In this document: piece after piece, positions 49,922 through 58,258 of the stretch
Position numbering within the stretch: position 1 is the stretch's first letter
Layout: the number at the start of each line of letters is the position of its first letter
DNA from: Candidatus Fibrimonadaceae bacterium
GTDB lineage: Bacteria; Fibrobacterota; Fibrobacteria; Fibrobacterales; Fibrobacteraceae
Assembly: GCA_031281345.1 (NCBI GenBank)
Contig: JAITFN010000015.1
Span: forward strand, 1 to 64,000
Reading direction: 5' to 3'
DNA length: 64,000 nucleotides
Translations under genes and position numbers: made by a program
The notes under the pieces: model-generated
What the model was told of the DNA's origin: nothing
What the model saw: the letters and a program-made list of their open reading frames with translations, nothing else
Databases searched by the model: none

Positions 49922-50566
49922 TTATGCTTTCAATTGCACATCGGAAGATTTTTTTGTATATTTAGAGGTAGAGGCGGTTGGAAAACCGCTTTGGATAGCT
50001 GGCTCCGGGGGACTAATCCCGTTCTTGTTCCAGCTATCCTTTTTGTTTTCTTGCAAGATTTTAGTTAACCTACCATATTTTGAATTATCTCCAGCGTTTT
50101 CTGCTTTTGCAAATACTTCTTTTGGTGTTCCATCAAACACATTCTGGTCATAGTAAATTTCATTACCCATTTTCCCAACTGTACTTAATATAGTATGAGA
50201 TTCACCGTCTATATTTACTCCGATAATGTAGTAGGAATATTTGTTATATTTGGTATTATCCCCTTCAGATGGCATTTCTTCCAAAAATTGCATATTCTCT
50301 ATTATCTGCGGAATATGGGCTATGGTCTTTTGGTATGCCGCTCCGCTTCTATAATGCGTAGCTAGTTTTTCTGCACTTCTCTTTGAAAGTATTATTTTAT
50401 TGCCTATAGAATGATTTTTGTATCCTTCATTATTTCGTAGTTTGGTTAATATAAAATTTGTGATAGATTTCATATTACCTAATTCATACTTACCTCTATA
50501 CGCCTCACCAGCAAGCTCTATCTCGCTTGCGTGTACAATACGGTCTATGCGTTCTTCAAGAGTCAC
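49922..50566 (-). CDS. Putative PBECR-like (barnase/EndoU/colicin-RelE superfamily) nuclease domain protein
   Basis: A 214-aa protein. Residues about 55-150 read IILSKRSAEKLATHYRSGAAYQKTIAHIPQIIENMQFLEE ... YYIIGVNIDGESHTILSTVGKMGNEIYYDQNVF. This is the strand-helix-strand pattern with a central alternating beta-sheet seen in phage-associated PBECR-type toxin nucleases. The tail is low-complexity and is encoded by a strongly palindromic DNA stretch that may instead be a plus-strand RNA gene. No dedicated immunity gene is evident. The family call is by pattern and tentative. Confidence 0.5.
   Translation of the reverse strand: MTLEERIDRIVHASEIELAGEAYRGKYELGNMKSITNFILTKLRNNEGYKNHSIGNKIILSKRSAEKLATHYRSGAAYQKTIAHIPQIIENMQFLEEMPSEGDNTKYNKYSYYIIGVNIDGESHTILSTVGKMGNEIYYDQNVFDGTPKEVFAKAENAGDNSKYGRLTKILQENKKDSWNKNGISPPEPAIQSGFPTASTSKYTKKSSDVQLKA
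49957..50050 (+). ncRNA. Candidate small RNA antisense to the 3' end of the toxin-like gene
   Basis: TATATT at 49957-49962, the -10 type used throughout the window, is preceded 17 bp upstream by TTGCAC. About 10 nt later come a hairpin GCGGTT-GGA-AAACCGC and then a perfect 10-bp stem GGATAGCTGG (49993-50002) / CCAGCTATCC (50030-50039) with an inner CGGG/CCCG, followed by TTTTTGTTTTC. This is promoter, structure and intrinsic terminator in the right order for a roughly 80-nt RNA on the strand opposite the ORF. Confidence 0.45.
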
Positions 50567-50571
50567 GTTTT

Positions 50572-52833
50572 CTAAAAAACCTGCGTTTTTCCTTGACTAA
50601 AATCCACCTTCATAGTCCCCATTTCGGAAGTTTTATAGTTCCTAATTCCAAGGCTGTCCAGCCTATCCAAAACCTCCTTGCTCGGATGCCTGTACATATT
50701 TTTTTGCGCAACAGAAATAATGGTAGCACTCGGTGAAACCCTCTCCAAAAACTCCCTTGTGCTTGAAGTTTTGCTCCCGTGATGCCCAAGTTTCAGCACA
50801 TCGCTTTTTATGTCTAATGGGAGCAGCTGCCTCTCACCCTGTTTTTCCAAATCTCCTGTTAAAAGCAAAGTTTGTCCAAGCCCCTCAACTTTTAGCACTA
50901 TGGAATTGTTGTTCTGATTTTTTTCGCAGAGCAAGGAATCGGGATAAAGAACGGTTAAATCCCATTCACTTTTTGAAATGAGCATTTTTTCTTTTAAGCC
51001 GAGTCCCGTGTGCAAATTTTTTATAGGTACTCCCTTTGCCTTTGCAGTTTCCAAAACGTTTCGCCAAGAGCGGTCTTCCACAGAGTGCTGGGCACACGAA
51101 GTTGTCCAAAATTCTTTTACGGGAAATTCCTTCAATATATCTGCGGCATTGCCGTAATGGTCTGCGTGTGGGTGAGATATTATCATAGCATCTATTTTTG
51201 AAATTCCCTGCGAGCGAAAATAGGGAATTATTTTGTCTTTGGCAAGGCTTCGTTTTTTCCCCGGAGGCCCTGCATCCACAAGATAAAAACGCCCACCCGG
51301 GCTTTTCAGCAAAATGCTATCCCCTTGCCCAACATCTAAAAACACCGCACTCCAGCTCGGAAAAAAATTCTTTTTAAATTCAAATCCAAAAAAAACTACA
51401 GCGCAAAAAAACAGGCAAAAAATTGCCACTCGCCGCACTCGGTGATTTTTTCTTCTCATAAACGGCAATAAAGATATAAAAATTGAAATGGCAAATAAAC
51501 AGGGCAGGGGCCAAGGACCAATGGTAGAAGAAGCATAAGGATTTACAGCCAAAAAACTTGTGATTACAGAACTTGCCCGCAAAAGAAGTGTTGCGGAATC
51601 CGCAAAGGTTTGACAAATAAAAGGGTGAATCCCAAAAAGCGATAAAACGCTAGCCTGCATACCCAAACCCACAAGAGGAACAACCACCAAATTTCCAAGC
51701 CAAGATATTGGAGAAAAAGACTGAAAATGAAAAACGAGCAAGGGCAAAGTACTTAGCGTTGCACAAAGTGTTATAAAACTCGGATTAAAAATAAAAGAGG
51801 AAAAAACTTTGCCTATTTTACCGCGAAAACTCGGTAATTTAATGCCCTGCCCAAGCAAAATTCCAAAAGTCGCCGCTGCGGAAAGCTGAAATCCGGCATT
51901 GAAAGCCTGTTCTGGGCTAAAAATCAGGATAAAAACAAGAGCAACCCCAAGTGCATTTATTGAATTTGCATTTTTTTGAAAAATATTTCCGCTTTCCATA
52001 ACGCAAAACATAAGCACAGCGCGCCACACCGCAGAAGAACCGCCTGTTATGGGGGCATAAAGGCATAAAAGGGCTATGGATAAAATTTGCGAAACCTTGC
52101 GGGGCAGCCTCAAAGCCCTCAAAAACAGAGTGAGCATACCCGCCAGCATAACAACGTGAAACCCTGAAATGCTTAAAACGTGAACTAAGCCCGTTTTTCT
52201 AAAATCATTCTGCAAAGTTTCCGAAATCCCAGACCTATCGCCTGCCAAAAGCCCCATAAGCAAGGCACTTTCGGGTTTGGCATAGTATTGCAAAAAGTAT
52301 TTTTCCAATTTTTGCTTTACAGAGAACGAAAATCTCTGAAAGGTGAATTTACTACTCAAAATTTCAACTTTCTCTAAACTACCGCTTGCCCTATACCCCT
52401 GTGAGCGCATCCATTCCGGTGCATTGAAGGAACCAGGCACGGTTGGTGGGGTGGCGGGAAACCATTTTGCCTGCCACAAAACGCTATCACCGGGCAAGGG
52501 GAAATTTTCTCCGGCATAGTTCAGGCGGGTTTTGCCAAAATCCGTTTTTAAAATTATTGCGTGGCCATTTGGCCTGTTCAAAACCTCTTCCACAGTGCCC
52601 TGCCCGCTTTTAGGAGGATTTTCCTCAAAACGGAAGCTGTCTTTTTGCAAAAAATAAGACGAAAGAATCACTCCGCAGACCGCAAAAGAGACTTTTCTAA
52701 GTACAGGGCTCAGAATATAAAGCCAAAAGGCGAGCAAAAATGCTATTTGCCAGTGAACAGTTGCCCCAAGTGCAAGCAAAACGCTTACAGCTCCCGAAAA
52801 TGCCGGATAGCGATTGAAATTATTTCCTATCAT
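50572..52833 (-). CDS. comEC: ComEC/Rec2-family DNA uptake channel
   Basis: Inner-membrane protein of about 753 aa from the ATG at 52833 (the track's TTG at 52869 is less likely). An N-terminal domain is followed by the multi-TM Competence domain (GLVHVLSISGFHVVMLAGML, ITGGSSAVWRAVLMF) and a C-terminal metallo-beta-lactamase domain (AVFLDVGQGDSILLKSPGG, ISHPHADHYGNAADIL, LKLGHHGSKTSSTREFL). It forms the channel for single-strand DNA entry in natural transformation. No other competence genes are nearby. Confidence 0.94.
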   Translation of the reverse strand: MIGNNFNRYPAFSGAVSVLLALGATVHWQIAFLLAFWLYILSPVLRKVSFAVCGVILSSYFLQKDSFRFEENPPKSGQGTVEEVLNRPNGHAIILKTDFGKTRLNYAGENFPLPGDSVLWQAKWFPATPPTVPGSFNAPEWMRSQGYRASGSLEKVEILSSKFTFQRFSFSVKQKLEKYFLQYYAKPESALLMGLLAGDRSGISETLQNDFRKTGLVHVLSISGFHVVMLAGMLTLFLRALRLPRKVSQILSIALLCLYAPITGGSSAVWRAVLMFCVMESGNIFQKNANSINALGVALVFILIFSPEQAFNAGFQLSAAATFGILLGQGIKLPSFRGKIGKVFSSFIFNPSFITLCATLSTLPLLVFHFQSFSPISWLGNLVVVPLVGLGMQASVLSLFGIHPFICQTFADSATLLLRASSVITSFLAVNPYASSTIGPWPLPCLFAISIFISLLPFMRRKNHRVRRVAIFCLFFCAVVFFGFEFKKNFFPSWSAVFLDVGQGDSILLKSPGGRFYLVDAGPPGKKRSLAKDKIIPYFRSQGISKIDAMIISHPHADHYGNAADILKEFPVKEFWTTSCAQHSVEDRSWRNVLETAKAKGVPIKNLHTGLGLKEKMLISKSEWDLTVLYPDSLLCEKNQNNNSIVLKVEGLGQTLLLTGDLEKQGERQLLPLDIKSDVLKLGHHGSKTSSTREFLERVSPSATIISVAQKNMYRHPSKEVLDRLDSLGIRNYKTSEMGTMKVDFSQGKTQVF

Positions 52834-52968
52834 ACCTATTAGACGTAAAAAAAGGGAAAAAAATCCCAAAAAAGTGAAATCTTTTAAAAAAAAGTGATTT
52901 TTTTATGAAAATATCTGTTTTTTTATCGGAATTTAAATAAATAGCCATAAAAATTATATATTATTAGT

Positions 52969-53691
52969 ATGTCTATTACTATTAAAACATTCGCCTTTGT
53001 CGCTGCGGTATCAATGTTACTTTTATCTTGCAACGAATTTGGTACCAATTCCGATTCTAGTAGCACAAACGACTCAGCTTTTGCTCCCAGCTGCAAAGTC
53101 TATATCAGCCGTGATGTCTATGACGGCCCTGATGACCCCTCTATTGTTATAATAGTTGGAGATGTGCAAGACTGGATAGAAGAGCAGCTTGCATCTGGCG
53201 GCAATGAGAGAAAGCCCATTTGGATTGCAATGTCGGACATACATTTAGCAAATATGGATATTCCAAAAAGACCTGAGGTTAGTGGCACTTACAATGAAAT
53301 AACCGGAGAATCCAAATTTTTCATAAATGATCAAGAAGTCACTTATGATTATGTAAAAGAAAGTGAAGAGGCTTGGCGGCAAGAATACATAAAATTTATG
53401 GAAGAACAAATACCTTTGTATATGGCTTCTGTGTATATTCCGGGCGAGAATGTGGAAATACTCCACGGCGGTTGGAAAGCGTTTATGACAGCAGAGGAAA
53501 TCGTTGAATTATCAGAAAACAACGAAGGACTTTCAATTTCGTTCTGGACAGAAGCTCCTTATATGCCTGGAATACCTGTAGACGATATGCCTATAGACGA
53601 GGGTGGCAGTGGTGATGCAACATTGGAATACACGCAAACGTACATAGAGTACACTGTAGGTAAAGTAGAATACTCTCATCGTTGTCCTTAA
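52969..53691 (+). CDS. Lipoprotein homologous to the N-terminal prodomain of the S8 protease at 30039
   Basis: A 240-aa lipoprotein (MSITIKTFAFVAAVSMLLLSC). Its mature part aligns with residues about 30-200 of the S8 protease: DPSIVIIVGDVQDWIEEQLA against DPNVVIISPDVEKWMNEQLA, IAMSDIHLANMDI against VLVSDMHIRENNI, and WKAFMTAEEIVELSENNEGLSISF against WTAWMTAEEIYELTKNYKELIIDD. No peptidase domain follows. Stand-alone relatives of protease propeptides are often inhibitors. TATATT ends 6 nt before the ATG. The 3' end overlaps proS by 4 bp, convergent. Confidence 0.75.
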   Translation: MSITIKTFAFVAAVSMLLLSCNEFGTNSDSSSTNDSAFAPSCKVYISRDVYDGPDDPSIVIIVGDVQDWIEEQLASGGNERKPIWIAMSDIHLANMDIPKRPEVSGTYNEITGESKFFINDQEVTYDYVKESEEAWRQEYIKFMEEQIPLYMASVYIPGENVEILHGGWKAFMTAEEIVELSENNEGLSISFWTEAPYMPGIPVDDMPIDEGGSGDATLEYTQTYIEYTVGKVEYSHRCP

Positions 53692-55373
53692 CCGAGAAGC
53701 CCCTTAACCTTTTCTACAACCTCTGCAATAGGTACCATTTCCATATCTTTCTTAGAGCGAAGTTTCCACTCAACTTTGTTCTCTGCAAGACCTTTTTTGC
53801 CTATGGAAATGCGAATTGGTATTCCCCATAAATCGCCGTCTTTGAACTTAACGCCTGGGCGTTCGTCACGGTCATCAACCAGAACTTCTATTCCTTGGGC
53901 TTCCATTTCTTTTTCCAGTTGCTCAGATACCTGCAAAATTGCATCGTCTTTTGCTATTTGCACAATGAGAACTTGGAATGGTGCAATGGAAAGGGGCCAT
54001 ATAGGACCAAAATCATCGTGGCTGTTTTCAACAACGCTTGCCATTAAACGACCAACGCCAATTCCGTAGCAACCCATTATAGCGGGTTTAACCTCGCCTG
54101 CCGCATCTGTGAAAGAACAATTCATATTTTCGCTGAATTTTGTGCCCAGCTTGAATATATTGCCAAGTTCAATGCCCCTTGTTTCCGTCAATTCCTTTTC
54201 GCATTTGGGGCAAAGACAATCCGCTGCTGCTTCTGCAATATCCACCGTTTCAAAACTGGCAAAATCTCTTTTTGGAATGCAGTGAATAAAGTGATAGCCT
54301 TCTTCGTTTGCACCAACGATTAAGTCTTTGCTTTCGGCGGCTCCAGTGTCTAATATTATTCTGCAATTTTTTGCATTTATTGGGCTTGCATAGCCCGGAA
54401 TCATTCCGCTTGCTTTTATCAATTCTTCGGAGGCGGGGATTAAGGTTTTCACTTTCAAAAAATTTCTCAGTTTAGTTTCGCTCACCTCTAAATAACCCTG
54501 AACCAAAGCTACTATCAGTTTGCCATCAACGTCAAAAAATACGCATTTGCCGGCATTTTTTTTGTTCGCTTTTAAAAAAGTGCAAACCTCATCAATGGTT
54601 TGTTTGCTAGGCGTTGCTACTTTCTCAAGACTCAAATTTCCATCAACTGGTTGCCTTTTGAATTCGGCTATTTCCCTGTTCGCTTGGTAGCCGCAATGTT
54701 TGCAGATAATTAAGTAATCCTCACCGCTCGGCGTGTCTAGCATAAATTCGTGGGCAATTTTTCCACCCATAATTCCTGTGTCGGACTGAACAATTACGGG
54801 TTCTATCCCAACTCTGTTGAAAATTTTTTGGTAGGCTTTGTATTCAAGTTCGTAGTGCTTGTCTAAATCTTCTGATGTGGAATGGAAACTGTAGGCATCT
54901 TTCATTTCAAATTCGCGTACCCTGATTAAACCGCCTCGCGCACGCGCTTCGTCTCTGTATTTTGTTTTGAATTGGTAGAGCATAAAGGGCAGTTGCTTGT
55001 AGCTGGAAAGCACGTAGCGCGCCATATCGGTAATGGCTTCTTCGTGGGTCATTGCCAGCACCATATTGTGGCTGTTGCGGTCTTTGAAACGGAGCAGTTC
55101 GTCTCCTATCGCTTGGTAGCGGCCAGCCTCGCTCCAAAGCTCGGCGGTTTGTACCACTGGCAAATCCACTTCCATTCCGCCAATTACGTTCATCTCTTCC
55201 CTTATTATATTTTCAATTTTGCGAATAACCCTAAGCCCCAAGGGTAATATGCTGTATATACCTGTGGATAATGGCTTAATATAGCCGCCTCGCATTAAAA
55301 ATATATGGCTTGGCAGTTGCGCATCGCTTGGAATTTCGCGAAGCGTTGCGTAAAAGAAATTTGAGAGTTTCAT
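53688..55373 (-). CDS. proS: Prolyl-tRNA synthetase (bacterial type)
   Basis: Class II aminoacyl-tRNA synthetase of 561 aa. Motif 1 is at MRGGYIKPLSTGIYSILPLGLRVIRKIENIIREEM, motif 2 at TKYRDEARARGGLIRVREFEMKDAYSFH, and motif 3 at GCYGIGVGRLMASVVE. Between motifs 2 and 3 lies the bacterial YbaK-type editing insertion (TFLKANKKNAGKCVFFDVDGKLIVALV). The C-terminal anticodon domain ends at residue 561. The start overlaps the rpoZ-like stop as ATGA. Confidence 0.97.
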   Translation of the reverse strand: MKLSNFFYATLREIPSDAQLPSHIFLMRGGYIKPLSTGIYSILPLGLRVIRKIENIIREEMNVIGGMEVDLPVVQTAELWSEAGRYQAIGDELLRFKDRNSHNMVLAMTHEEAITDMARYVLSSYKQLPFMLYQFKTKYRDEARARGGLIRVREFEMKDAYSFHSTSEDLDKHYELEYKAYQKIFNRVGIEPVIVQSDTGIMGGKIAHEFMLDTPSGEDYLIICKHCGYQANREIAEFKRQPVDGNLSLEKVATPSKQTIDEVCTFLKANKKNAGKCVFFDVDGKLIVALVQGYLEVSETKLRNFLKVKTLIPASEELIKASGMIPGYASPINAKNCRIILDTGAAESKDLIVGANEEGYHFIHCIPKRDFASFETVDIAEAAADCLCPKCEKELTETRGIELGNIFKLGTKFSENMNCSFTDAAGEVKPAIMGCYGIGVGRLMASVVENSHDDFGPIWPLSIAPFQVLIVQIAKDDAILQVSEQLEKEMEAQGIEVLVDDRDERPGVKFKDGDLWGIPIRISIGKKGLAENKVEWKLRSKKDMEMVPIAEVVEKVKGLLG

Positions 55374-55585
55374 TCTTTTTCGTGAACCACTACAGATAGC
55401 TTGTTCTGTTTAAACTTGTTCATAGCTATGGTTGTGGGTTTTTCTTCTAACTGAATAAAACCTTGGTGTGCTTGGTTGTTTATGAACCTAGATTCCTTGG
55501 ACATCATAACCACAGCCTTAAACGGCGAACCACCGCATTTTTCGCTTTCGTAAATATCGTCTAAATAAACTTTTTGGTCTAACAT
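55370..55585 (-). CDS. rpoZ: RNA polymerase omega subunit-like protein
   Basis: A 71-aa protein. The segment PFKAVVMMSKESRFINNQ matches the omega pattern (LVxAAKRARQIN), and EEKPTTIAMNKFKQNKLSV matches the KPTTIALEEIAEGKI region. Omega helps assemble RNA polymerase. It has an upstream TTTACTATATT promoter and a GAGGTAAGCT ribosome site. Divergent sequence keeps this below certainty. It is translationally coupled to proS. Confidence 0.72.
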   Translation of the reverse strand: MLDQKVYLDDIYESEKCGGSPFKAVVMMSKESRFINNQAHQGFIQLEEKPTTIAMNKFKQNKLSVVVHEKE

Positions 55586-55626
55586 AGCTTACCTCGTTTT
55601 TTGTGTGGGAAGATAATATAGTAAAT

Positions 55627-57984
55627 TTAACGACCAGCTTTCCTGAACATCTCCACCGCACTTTCTGGCGAATCATCGCCGCTCGCGTTCTTTATTGGGG
55701 CAAATTCCTCTTCTCGCAAAACTCCTGTTAAATACATATTTCCGAGCTTTGGGAAGGCATCAAACAAGAGTTGCTCAAACTTAAAGGCTTTTTCTATGCC
55801 GCAAACACGCTTAACAGCCAAATGCCAAGGCAAAGATTCCTTTTCAAGTTTCTTTAAAGATTCCATTGTGAATAGATGAGCGAGAATATTGCCGCCGTCT
55901 AGTTTTTTTGCGAGTTCAGGGGAAATTTCGCTATATTCAATAACCCCGGGCAAGCCGTTTTTAAAGGCAAACACGCCCATTTTTTCTTCGGGATATTTCT
56001 TTTTCACAACCTTGGAAGCCGCAGCCATTTTTGAGTCCAAAAAAGCTCCTATAAAAGGCGGGTCGCAGGGTTTCGCTAGAATGTTATCCACCCCGTACAG
56101 AAAAACAATTTCTATATCCTGTTCTTCAAGCCATTTCAAAGCACCTGTCTCGCAAAGCGCCCTAAAACAGCCGCCATTGCCGTCTGGGGCTAAAAATAAA
56201 TCCCCATTGTTTTCAAATATAAGTTCTCTATTCGGAGACATTGCAAAAATGGTGCCTTGTTCAATGAATTTAATTTTATTCTTGTCTAAACCAAAATAAT
56301 CATTTTGCTCAAAATGTTCTATGGTATCTTTATTGTTCAGCGGGCTTGTCATTATAACCCAAGGGATGTTTTTTCCCAGCTTCAACATATTTTCTGCGTG
56401 TATTTGGAAAATGGATTTGCCAAGGGATTCCAGCCTAAAAACCCCTTTTGGTCCTTCAAAACCGAGCCTAGAACCCTGACCGCCTGCGATTAAATAAGCC
56501 GCAGCCTTTCCCTGTTTCAAAATTTCTTTGCCCTTTTTTTCAAATTCATCGTATTTTGGGTTATCTCGGAGCATTTCAAAATTCATTGGACTAATGTTTT
56601 CTTCTATGTGTTTTATCTCTTTTTTTGTCAATTCCTTTAATTCATCGTATAGCTTTGAACCCATAATTTTCCAAAGCTCAAAAGTTTTTATGCACTTATC
56701 GCTTAAAAGCTCCGCCTGCTCCGGTGTTTTGCTCTCTGTGTAGCAACGGAATTCGGGAGCGTTTCCGCTTTTGCGCAAATGGATAATATCTCCGTTTTCA
56801 AATTCTATTCTGTAGCCATCTGTGGAGTCCACTGAAAAGCCTCTGGTTAAACCGCTCCCTGCATACCTTGCCGGCAATTTTGCGAGAAGTTCCGAGATTT
56901 TTAGGTTATGTTTTTTGCTCTCTATAATGGTTGCAATAATGGGAGTTAGAGCATCTCTTGTTGTTAAACTCTCGGTTAAAAAACCGCCGTTTGCCTCAAA
57001 ACCCGCAACACTCTTGTATTTGCCCTGCAACTTTTTTATCCCTTCAATAACAAAGGGGCTTCCAATTCTCGTTCTAAGAACTTCCTTGAAAAAACCGCTT
57101 TTCTCGGCAGCCGTGTTGCAGCTAACGGGAATGGCAACCGCCTCTACCCCAAGTGCCCTGCCTGCCAAAATACCCAGCGAATCGCCTTTAAGCCAAACCC
57201 CGTTTTCATCAGACAAAAGCGGTCTGTCGGAGTCTCCGTCTGTGCTTGCCACGCAAAAAAACTCGCCGCTCGCACAAAGTTGCTTTGCTAAAGCCACGTC
57301 TTCTTTGCGAATGGCCTCTGTATCCACAGGTACAAATTTCTCGCTTCGCCCTACCGCTTTTACGTTTGCCCCCAATTCGGTTAAAATTTCTGGAGCAATA
57401 TCCCTGCCTACAGCAGAGTGCTGATAAAAGGCTATATTCACGCCTTGCAAAGAATTTTTTGGGAATAGGTTTAAAATATATTCTTTGTAGATTTTCAGGG
57501 CTTCTCCATTTGAATCTTTCATATCCTTTGTCCCTTGTCCCTTGTCCCAAGAAGACATATCCACTTCCTGACTGCGAATATCCTGTTCGTCTGCTTTTGT
57601 TATTTCTCCATAATAATCGCAGAATTTTATGCCGTTTCTGTTGTCTGGTATGTGGCTTCCGGTTACCATTATGCTTGGGATTCCTTTTTTTATGCTGTAG
57701 AGTGCAAGGGCGGGGCTTGGCAAAAAGCCTTGATAGTCGCATTCAAAACCTGCGGTTTTTGCCGCTACCATACAAGCTGCCATTATGCGTGGGGTGCTTG
57801 GGCGCAAATCACCACCTATTGCTACCTTCTTTTTTGCATTTTTGTTTGCCAAGGTGTGCTGCAAAAAACCAAGGGTATAGGCATAGCATACCTCATCTGT
57901 CATATCACTGACAAGCCCTCTCGCCCCACTTGTTCCAAAAACCACACCACTGCTTTCCATTAAAGAAGCTATTGAAATCTGCAT
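55627..57984 (-). CDS. Fusion: phosphohexomutase + eukaryote-type UDP-sugar (UDP-GlcNAc) pyrophosphorylase
   Basis: About 785 aa from the ATG at 57984. The first half (about 1-440) is an alpha-D-phosphohexomutase with FGTSGARG, active-site Ser in MVTGSHIPDNRNGIKF, metal loop STDGDSDRPLL and phosphate loop RKSGNAPEFRCY. The second half (about 470-785) is a UDPGP/UAP-type enzyme with AAYLIAGGQGSRLGFEGPKGVF, IPWVIMTSPLNNKDT, LFLAPDGNGGCFRAL and FLYGVDNILAKPCDP, very close to eukaryotic UAP1 motifs. Together the two halves could turn a hexose-6-P (or GlcNAc-6-P) into UDP-sugar. Which sugar is used is not decidable by eye. Confidence 0.88.
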   Translation of the reverse strand: MQISIASLMESSGVVFGTSGARGLVSDMTDEVCYAYTLGFLQHTLANKNAKKKVAIGGDLRPSTPRIMAACMVAAKTAGFECDYQGFLPSPALALYSIKKGIPSIMVTGSHIPDNRNGIKFCDYYGEITKADEQDIRSQEVDMSSWDKGQGTKDMKDSNGEALKIYKEYILNLFPKNSLQGVNIAFYQHSAVGRDIAPEILTELGANVKAVGRSEKFVPVDTEAIRKEDVALAKQLCASGEFFCVASTDGDSDRPLLSDENGVWLKGDSLGILAGRALGVEAVAIPVSCNTAAEKSGFFKEVLRTRIGSPFVIEGIKKLQGKYKSVAGFEANGGFLTESLTTRDALTPIIATIIESKKHNLKISELLAKLPARYAGSGLTRGFSVDSTDGYRIEFENGDIIHLRKSGNAPEFRCYTESKTPEQAELLSDKCIKTFELWKIMGSKLYDELKELTKKEIKHIEENISPMNFEMLRDNPKYDEFEKKGKEILKQGKAAAYLIAGGQGSRLGFEGPKGVFRLESLGKSIFQIHAENMLKLGKNIPWVIMTSPLNNKDTIEHFEQNDYFGLDKNKIKFIEQGTIFAMSPNRELIFENNGDLFLAPDGNGGCFRALCETGALKWLEEQDIEIVFLYGVDNILAKPCDPPFIGAFLDSKMAAASKVVKKKYPEEKMGVFAFKNGLPGVIEYSEISPELAKKLDGGNILAHLFTMESLKKLEKESLPWHLAVKRVCGIEKAFKFEQLLFDAFPKLGNMYLTGVLREEEFAPIKNASGDDSPESAVEMFRKAGR

Positions 57985-58004
57985 AAAAGTAAATCTAGAA
58001 AATG

Positions 58005-58084
58005 TCCCCCCTTGAATGGAGATTTTTTTAACAAAAATCACCATTCGTCCCCCCGTTCTTTCCGCTCGGAGAGCTAACGGGGGG
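58005..58084. repeat. Palindromic, G/C-run-containing region upstream of fusion gene
   Basis: This region contains TCCCCCCTTGAATGG (58005-58019), the exact reverse complement of CCATTCAAGGGGGGA at 17179-17193. It also contains GATTTTT/AAAAATC (about 58021-58039) and a long hairpin with CCCCCCGTT (58049-58057) / AACGGGGGG (58076-58084) plus an inner CTTTCCG/CGGAGAG stem. It lies in the 5' region of the fusion gene and may be a repetitive extragenic palindrome or a structured leader. Confidence 0.5.
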
Positions 58085-58258
58085 AACGCCACATTGAAAT
58101 TCAAATTTAATAAGTGGCTACTTTAGAAAAACAAAAGTTATAGAAACGTCACCATTGTATTTTATGTGTGTATTCAATATGTATTTCTTTTGTAATAAAT
58201 TATTTTTTTGCGAATTTTTCCCCTTTTCTGCAAATTCTTTCTTATATTCTATTAATAT

